Source of the DNA: UBA2160 sp964588665
GTDB taxonomy: Bacteria > Chloroflexota > Dehalococcoidia > Lucifugimonadales > UBA1123
Assembly (NCBI GenBank): GCA_964588665.1
Contig: CAZPQQ010000009.1
Span: 5,391-69,390, forward strand
DNA length: 64,000 bases
Direction of reading: 5' to 3'
This document shows, in pieces, positions 60,838 to 64,000 of the stretch. The first letter of the stretch is position 1, and each line of letters starts with the position of its first letter. Below the pieces are notes generated by a model. It did not search any database. It saw only the letters and a program-made list of their open reading frames with translations, and had not been told where the DNA came from. The translations under genes were made by a program, and so were the position numbers.

Positions 60838-61332
60838 TTAGTAGCGAATGCCGATGGATTTCTTGACCTTGACGAGCTCGCCGTCCTGATTTGTCCAGCG
60901 GGTCTCGGTTGTCGTGAACAGGGTCAGTCCCAGTCGAGTCTGGCGCTCCGTCCATTCCGTCAGCCCGGTTGTCGACGAGATAACGTCGCCGGGCTTCATC
61001 GGGGCGTAGTACTCTTCTGTCTGGCCGCCGTTCATGCCGCGCGTGCCAACGCCTCCGCCCGCCGCGGTCGCCCTGCCCGACGTGGGCGGCTCGCGATCGA
61101 TCGGCCACGCGAACGGGTTGAAATCCAGGGGAGCGATCACGCGGCCGTGCCGCGTCGTGCGGGCGTACTCTTCGTCCCAATGCAACTTTGGTGGCGTTTC
61201 GGGCCAGTAGACCGCAATGCCCCATTTGCGGATGTCCGAGAGCGCGATCGGCGGTGCGACACGCGGTTCGTCAAATACCCCTTTTCGCTGCAACATTTCT
61301 TCGGTAACCAGGGTTTCGGGTTGAGTCGCCAA
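60838..61332 (-). CDS. MaoC N-terminal-like (FAS1-type) dehydratase
   Basis: A 164-residue hot-dog-fold protein of the MaoC_dehydrat_N type. PPIALSDIRKWGIAVYWPE and the AP(L)DFNPFAWPI stretch precede GGGVGTRGMNGGQTEEYYAPMKPGDVI. Such proteins dehydrate 3-hydroxyacyl-CoA or act as the partner of a catalytic MaoC subunit. It lies 25 bases upstream-side of the zinc-ribbon membrane gene's stop codon and 112 bases before the second MaoC gene. Confidence 0.8.
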   Translation of the reverse strand: MATQPETLVTEEMLQRKGVFDEPRVAPPIALSDIRKWGIAVYWPETPPKLHWDEEYARTTRHGRVIAPLDFNPFAWPIDREPPTSGRATAAGGGVGTRGMNGGQTEEYYAPMKPGDVISSTTGLTEWTERQTRLGLTLFTTTETRWTNQDGELVKVKKSIGIRY

Positions 61333-61357
61333 CGTTCATGCCTCCTTCGTTCGTGGT

Positions 61358-62257
61358 TCAGATTCGGCGGGTCGAAGCATTTGCTCGCCTCAACTGATCC
61401 GCCAGGGTTCTCAGCGTGTAGCCTTCGTTTCGGACTCTGAGATCGATGTAGAGCAGGGTCAAACCGATGAACGGTATCGGCGCAATCGCGGCCGAGGCAA
61501 TCGTTGAAACGATGCTCGCGGCGAAATCGGAGAACAGCCCCAGCAGGCCGACGGGAATGAGGGTCGCGATCGACAACCCAATCGAAATCAACCAATAGAC
61601 GACGCCGATGCCGAATACGCGCCACCAGCTTCCTTTCACCAAGAACCGGCTTCGACCGAGGGCGGAGATCGGCCCGTCTCCCTCCAAGACAACCGCCTGC
61701 CCAACGAACACCCACATGACGAAGAGAAAGATCGCTACCGGAAGTCCGACGACCACGAGACCGACTACCACAACAACAACCAACACCACTGCAATGACTA
61801 TGAACGCGACGATGAGGGCAACCGCCCTGTTGGCAGCGTGACTGTAGCAGGCGCCCACGTCGATGGCGACCCCCGACAACACTAGCGCGACGGCATGCAC
61901 TGTCGCGCCGAAAGACAGGAACGATGCCACCAAGATCGTAACGACGGCCACTGCTCCCAAGATTACCCATGCGGTCCAAGTCATGTCGTCGAAAACCCAA
62001 GGACCCAACACGAACACGAGTATAGGAATCTGCGGAATGAGCGCGATTAGATAAAACGGCCAGAAGTTGTTTCGATAGAGAGTAAATGTCTCCGAGACGA
62101 GCTGCCCCAGGTCGCGTTCGGGGATGCGTTCGGCGTCAGCTACAGTGTCAGTCGCGGATTGAACCTCGAGTTGGTCGGCCAACGTCGATCCACATGAACG
62201 GCAAAAGCTTGCCTCGACAGAAACTGGCTGACCGCAATTCGGGCAAAACCTTCGCAT
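61358..62257 (-). CDS. Zinc-ribbon membrane protein
   Basis: A 299-residue protein. A zinc ribbon at the N-terminus (RRFCPNCGQPV and ASFCRSCGSTL, four Cys) precedes a soluble linker with ERDLGQLVSETFTLYRNNFWPF and about six membrane helices. The helical part resembles membrane domains next to glycerophosphodiesterases or DUF975-like proteins. The C-terminus is cytosolic (DLRVRNEGYTLRTLADQL). The ribosome binding site lies inside a hairpin (62266-62286), so translation may be controlled. Confidence 0.8.
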   Translation of the reverse strand: MRRFCPNCGQPVSVEASFCRSCGSTLADQLEVQSATDTVADAERIPERDLGQLVSETFTLYRNNFWPFYLIALIPQIPILVFVLGPWVFDDMTWTAWVILGAVAVVTILVASFLSFGATVHAVALVLSGVAIDVGACYSHAANRAVALIVAFIVIAVVLVVVVVVGLVVVGLPVAIFLFVMWVFVGQAVVLEGDGPISALGRSRFLVKGSWWRVFGIGVVYWLISIGLSIATLIPVGLLGLFSDFAASIVSTIASAAIAPIPFIGLTLLYIDLRVRNEGYTLRTLADQLRRANASTRRI

Positions 62258-62265
62258 ACAGCGGT

Positions 62266-62286
62266 CCCCCCATCAGTGATGGGGGG
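62266..62286 (-). promoter_or_regulatory. Hairpin that could sequester the ribosome binding site
   Basis: A perfect nine-pair stem CCCCCCATC with GATGGGGGG and a three-base loop. On the minus strand its GGGGGG arm ends eight bases before the ATG at 62257 and is the only ribosome binding site candidate. Confidence 0.5.
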
Positions 62287-62474
62287 AGTGTAGCAACGCC
62301 TTTCGGGCCGGTCAACCGCGGGTTGGGCGGCGCGGCACACGGCCAACAGGACAGAGTTGCTCGCATCGGATCGGCTCAACGTGCATGGGTGAACGTCGGG
62401 AACGAAACGAACCCGCAGGGGATGGAGCGGAGCCCAGGGGACATGGCCAACAGGAGCGCGTCTCTGTGGTGGCG

Positions 62475-62625
62475 ACCAACTCAATGCATTGTGCTCACGG
62501 AATTTCGCCATGCTGAGCGAAGCGAAGTATCTGGGGTCCGTAGGCGTACGCGCGTGGGAGACGACCAGATTCTTCACGTGCGCACTCAGAATGGCACAGA
62601 TTGGCCGCGCCCATTTTAGTTGATC
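62475..62625. repeat. Repeat family D copy in a gene-free stretch
   Basis: AACTCAATGCATTGTGCTCA, TTTCGCCATGCTGAGCGAAG, CGAAGTATCTGGGGTCCGTAG, AGATTCTTCACGTGCGCACTC and AATGGCACAGATTGGCCGCG match the pieces at 14448 and 14800. The rest of 62287-62642 shows no gene. Confidence 0.75.
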
Positions 62626-62642
62626 TCGATAACGGCACTGGC

Positions 62643-62924
62643 TCAGGGCGAGTCGGCAGGCTCGCGAGCGACAGTGCCGATCATTTCGGGAGGCAGTTCG
62701 GCCTCGACGTCTTCGAGGCAATAACTGCTGGTGTCGTCCGGATCGAATCCTATCCTCAGGCAGCTATCCGGTCCGACCTGGATTTCGAAGATGCTGCCGC
62801 TGCCTGGTACGCCGGCAATGTCGGACGTGCCGCCTCCAAAGAGAGTTCCACCGACCGCCATCGCCAATACCATCACGGCCATCAGCAATGTAACACCCAG
62901 TATTGCAAGGACACCAAATCTCAT
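62643..62924 (-). CDS. Small membrane-anchored hypothetical protein (93 aa)
   Basis: A 93-residue protein with one N-terminal hydrophobic helix (VLAILGVTLLMAVMVLAMAVGG) that could be a signal anchor. The outer part is Asp/Glu/Pro-rich with two Cys (Cys55 and Cys69, in DSCLRIGFDPDDTSSYCLED), probably a disulfide. It is not recognised. The ATG at 62924 has GGGGAG about ten bases upstream. Confidence 0.6.
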   Translation of the reverse strand: MRFGVLAILGVTLLMAVMVLAMAVGGTLFGGGTSDIAGVPGSGSIFEIQVGPDSCLRIGFDPDDTSSYCLEDVEAELPPEMIGTVAREPADSP

Positions 62925-63099
62925 GCGCAGGAATCTCCCCGGAATGCGGTTGCGTACCGCTGATTCTTAGCATATGTGACCGATCTCCGATCTTCTGGGG
63001 TGGCAGCCGTGGCATCGAGAGGGCGCCTACACGGGAAGCGGGACGCCCGCAGGACGTGACCCACACCAATGAGCGCGGCAGACAAACCCGTCAACGCAA

Positions 63100-63129
63100 A
63101 CGGGACCGCTCCACTCGGAACGGTCCCGT
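63100..63129 (-). terminator. Probable Rho-independent terminator
   Basis: Stem ACGGGACCG with CGGTCCCGT and a 12-base loop. On the minus strand it is followed by TTGCGTTG, a weak U-tract. It lies 39 bases beyond the TPP-enzyme stop codon. Confidence 0.55.
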
Positions 63130-63167
63130 CTTGACGCTATTACTGCCTGCCGGTCATCGGCGGGGAG

Positions 63168-64000
63168 CTAGTAGCCCATGATGGTACTGCCCCGCGTGTC
63201 GGCGGAGACAGCCAGCTCCATCGGTTCCGTGACGACGTTGACGCATGCGACTTTGCCTTCCAAGGTCGCTTGATACGCTCGCTCGAGAGCGGGACGGAGC
63301 TCGTCCGGGTCGGTGACGTTTTCCGCGTGGCCCCCAAAGGCTTCGACGATCTTATCGTAACGAATGTCTGGCGTGTATCGCGCCACGCGCTCTTCATATC
63401 CTTCGGGCAGACCCATTTTGGCTTCCATGGTCCCGCCAACGATGCCACCGTTGTTGTTGACGATGAACACGATCGGCGCGTTGTGCCTCACCGCGGTCTC
63501 CATCTCCATGCCGTTGAACCCGAATGCGCAGTCGCCATTGACGCTAACGACAGGCACGTCCGGTCGCGCGATCTTGGCGCCCACCGCGAAGGGAATTCCG
63601 ACGCCGATGCAGCCGTTGGTCCCCGCGTTGAGGCGGCTCGCCGGTGTGTAACTCGGCAACACCTGGCGTCCGGTCGCGAGCGTGATCTGCCCGTCGACGG
63701 TGTAGATCGTATCGCGTGGGAAGACGTTTTGGATTTCGTTCATCATCCGGTAAGTCCGAATCGGCTTGGCGTCGGAGTTCAACAGGGGTTCGAGCGACTT
63801 CCCGTTGGACTCTGCTTTTTCGCGCAAACTTGAGAGCCAAGGTCCCTCTTCGGCGCGATCGGCTATGCCTTCGGTTTTGCCTTCCATCTCGGTCAGGAGC
63901 TGATTGAGCACCGCTCCGGCGTCGCCCACGAGGCCGACCTCGGTTGCGCGGTTGGCACCGATCTCCTCGGGTTCGATGTCGATGTGGATGATCTTGGCGT
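63168..64000 (-). CDS. Thiamine-pyrophosphate lyase, oxalyl-CoA decarboxylase-like (5'-partial)
   Basis: The gene continues beyond the right edge; the visible 277 codons are the C-terminal two thirds. The upstream end reads IIHIDIEPEEIGANR, the end of the central domain. The TPP/Mg motif is NGDCAFGFNGMEME-(x)n-FIVNNNGG. GTNGCIGVGIPFAVGAK and VNNNGGIVGG resemble oxalyl-CoA decarboxylase and 2-hydroxyacyl-CoA lyase more than acetolactate synthase. A formyl-CoA transferase-like gene lies at 12.6 kb, so oxalate or 2-hydroxyacyl-CoA catabolism is plausible. Confidence 0.85.
   Translation of the reverse strand, partial: AKIIHIDIEPEEIGANRATEVGLVGDAGAVLNQLLTEMEGKTEGIADRAEEGPWLSSLREKAESNGKSLEPLLNSDAKPIRTYRMMNEIQNVFPRDTIYTVDGQITLATGRQVLPSYTPASRLNAGTNGCIGVGIPFAVGAKIARPDVPVVSVNGDCAFGFNGMEMETAVRHNAPIVFIVNNNGGIVGGTMEAKMGLPEGYEERVARYTPDIRYDKIVEAFGGHAENVTDPDELRPALERAYQATLEGKVACVNVVTEPMELAVSADTRGSTIMGY

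Noticed and set aside
1..64000. CRISPR array, prophage or insertion sequence
   Set aside because: The repeats are dispersed, not regularly spaced with unique spacers, and no cas, integrase, phage structural or transposase gene was found.

Overview
The window is a high-GC bacterial chromosome segment. Genes sit on both strands in short operons, and intergenic regions are rich in short repeats. The gene mix suggests a marine or host-associated Chloroflexota, perhaps the SAR202/Dehalococcoidia side. This is an inference from an archaellin-type flagellin, a tungsten aldehyde:ferredoxin oxidoreductase with TupABC, a MoeA-binding-protein fusion, HspR control of dnaK, an oxalate-type CoA-transferase and lyase, luciferase-like flavin oxidoreductases, a DUF885 peptidase and a UGA-containing peroxiredoxin gene. 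No rRNA, tRNA, CRISPR array, transposase or prophage was seen.

Layout. 1-6.7 kb: DUF4129 membrane protein (cut by the left edge), crcB, trxB, class-III aminotransferase, VOC protein, DUF6282 protein, sulfite-oxidase-like enzyme. 6.8-10.2 kb: a 56-aa zinc ribbon diverging from hspR-grpE-dnaK across one palindrome that holds both -35 boxes. 10.3-17.3 kb: truncated carboxypeptidase-regulatory-domain protein, SelA-like PLP enzyme, Frc-like CoA-transferase with GNAT, frameshifted luciferase-like gene, aldo/keto reductase, deazaflavin-dependent protein. 17.9-26.4 kb: DUF885 peptidase, DUF7689 pair, ABM monooxygenase, class-V aminotransferase, manC, hybrid histidine kinase. 26.5-34.3 kb: small Tat-signal protein, FHA protein, lipoprotein plus MFS exporter, a scar where a thioredoxin-like gene and a lactonase gene are both truncated, acyl-CoA synthetase, M19 dipeptidase homologue. 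34.5-36.5 kb: archaellin with an inserted domain, pentapeptide-repeat protein. 36.6-44.8 kb: tungsten module (moeA-PBP, moeA, AOR on minus; tupABC on plus). 45.3-54.8 kb: luciferase-like oxidoreductase, Gfo/Idh/MocA protein, then a minus-strand run of enoyl-CoA hydratase, class I fumarase alpha and beta, sdhC, sdhD, sdhB, sdhA and ThuA. 55-64 kb: UGA-containing (seleno)peroxiredoxin, enoyl-CoA hydratase, plsC remnant, lipase-like hydrolase, MBL hydrolase, VTT protein, two MaoC-type proteins, zinc-ribbon membrane protein, small anchored protein, and an oxalyl-CoA-decarboxylase-like enzyme cut by the right edge.

How the genes work together. Three modules stand out: heat-shock chaperones under HspR; tungstate uptake, pterin metal insertion and a tungsten oxidoreductase; and a TCA block of fumarase plus succinate dehydrogenase. 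The remaining catabolic genes (CoA-transferase, acyl-CoA synthetase, enoyl-CoA hydratases, MaoC hydratases, luciferase-like enzymes) fit a heterotroph degrading organic acids. Five interspersed repeat families fill most larger gaps, and several broken genes lie next to them.
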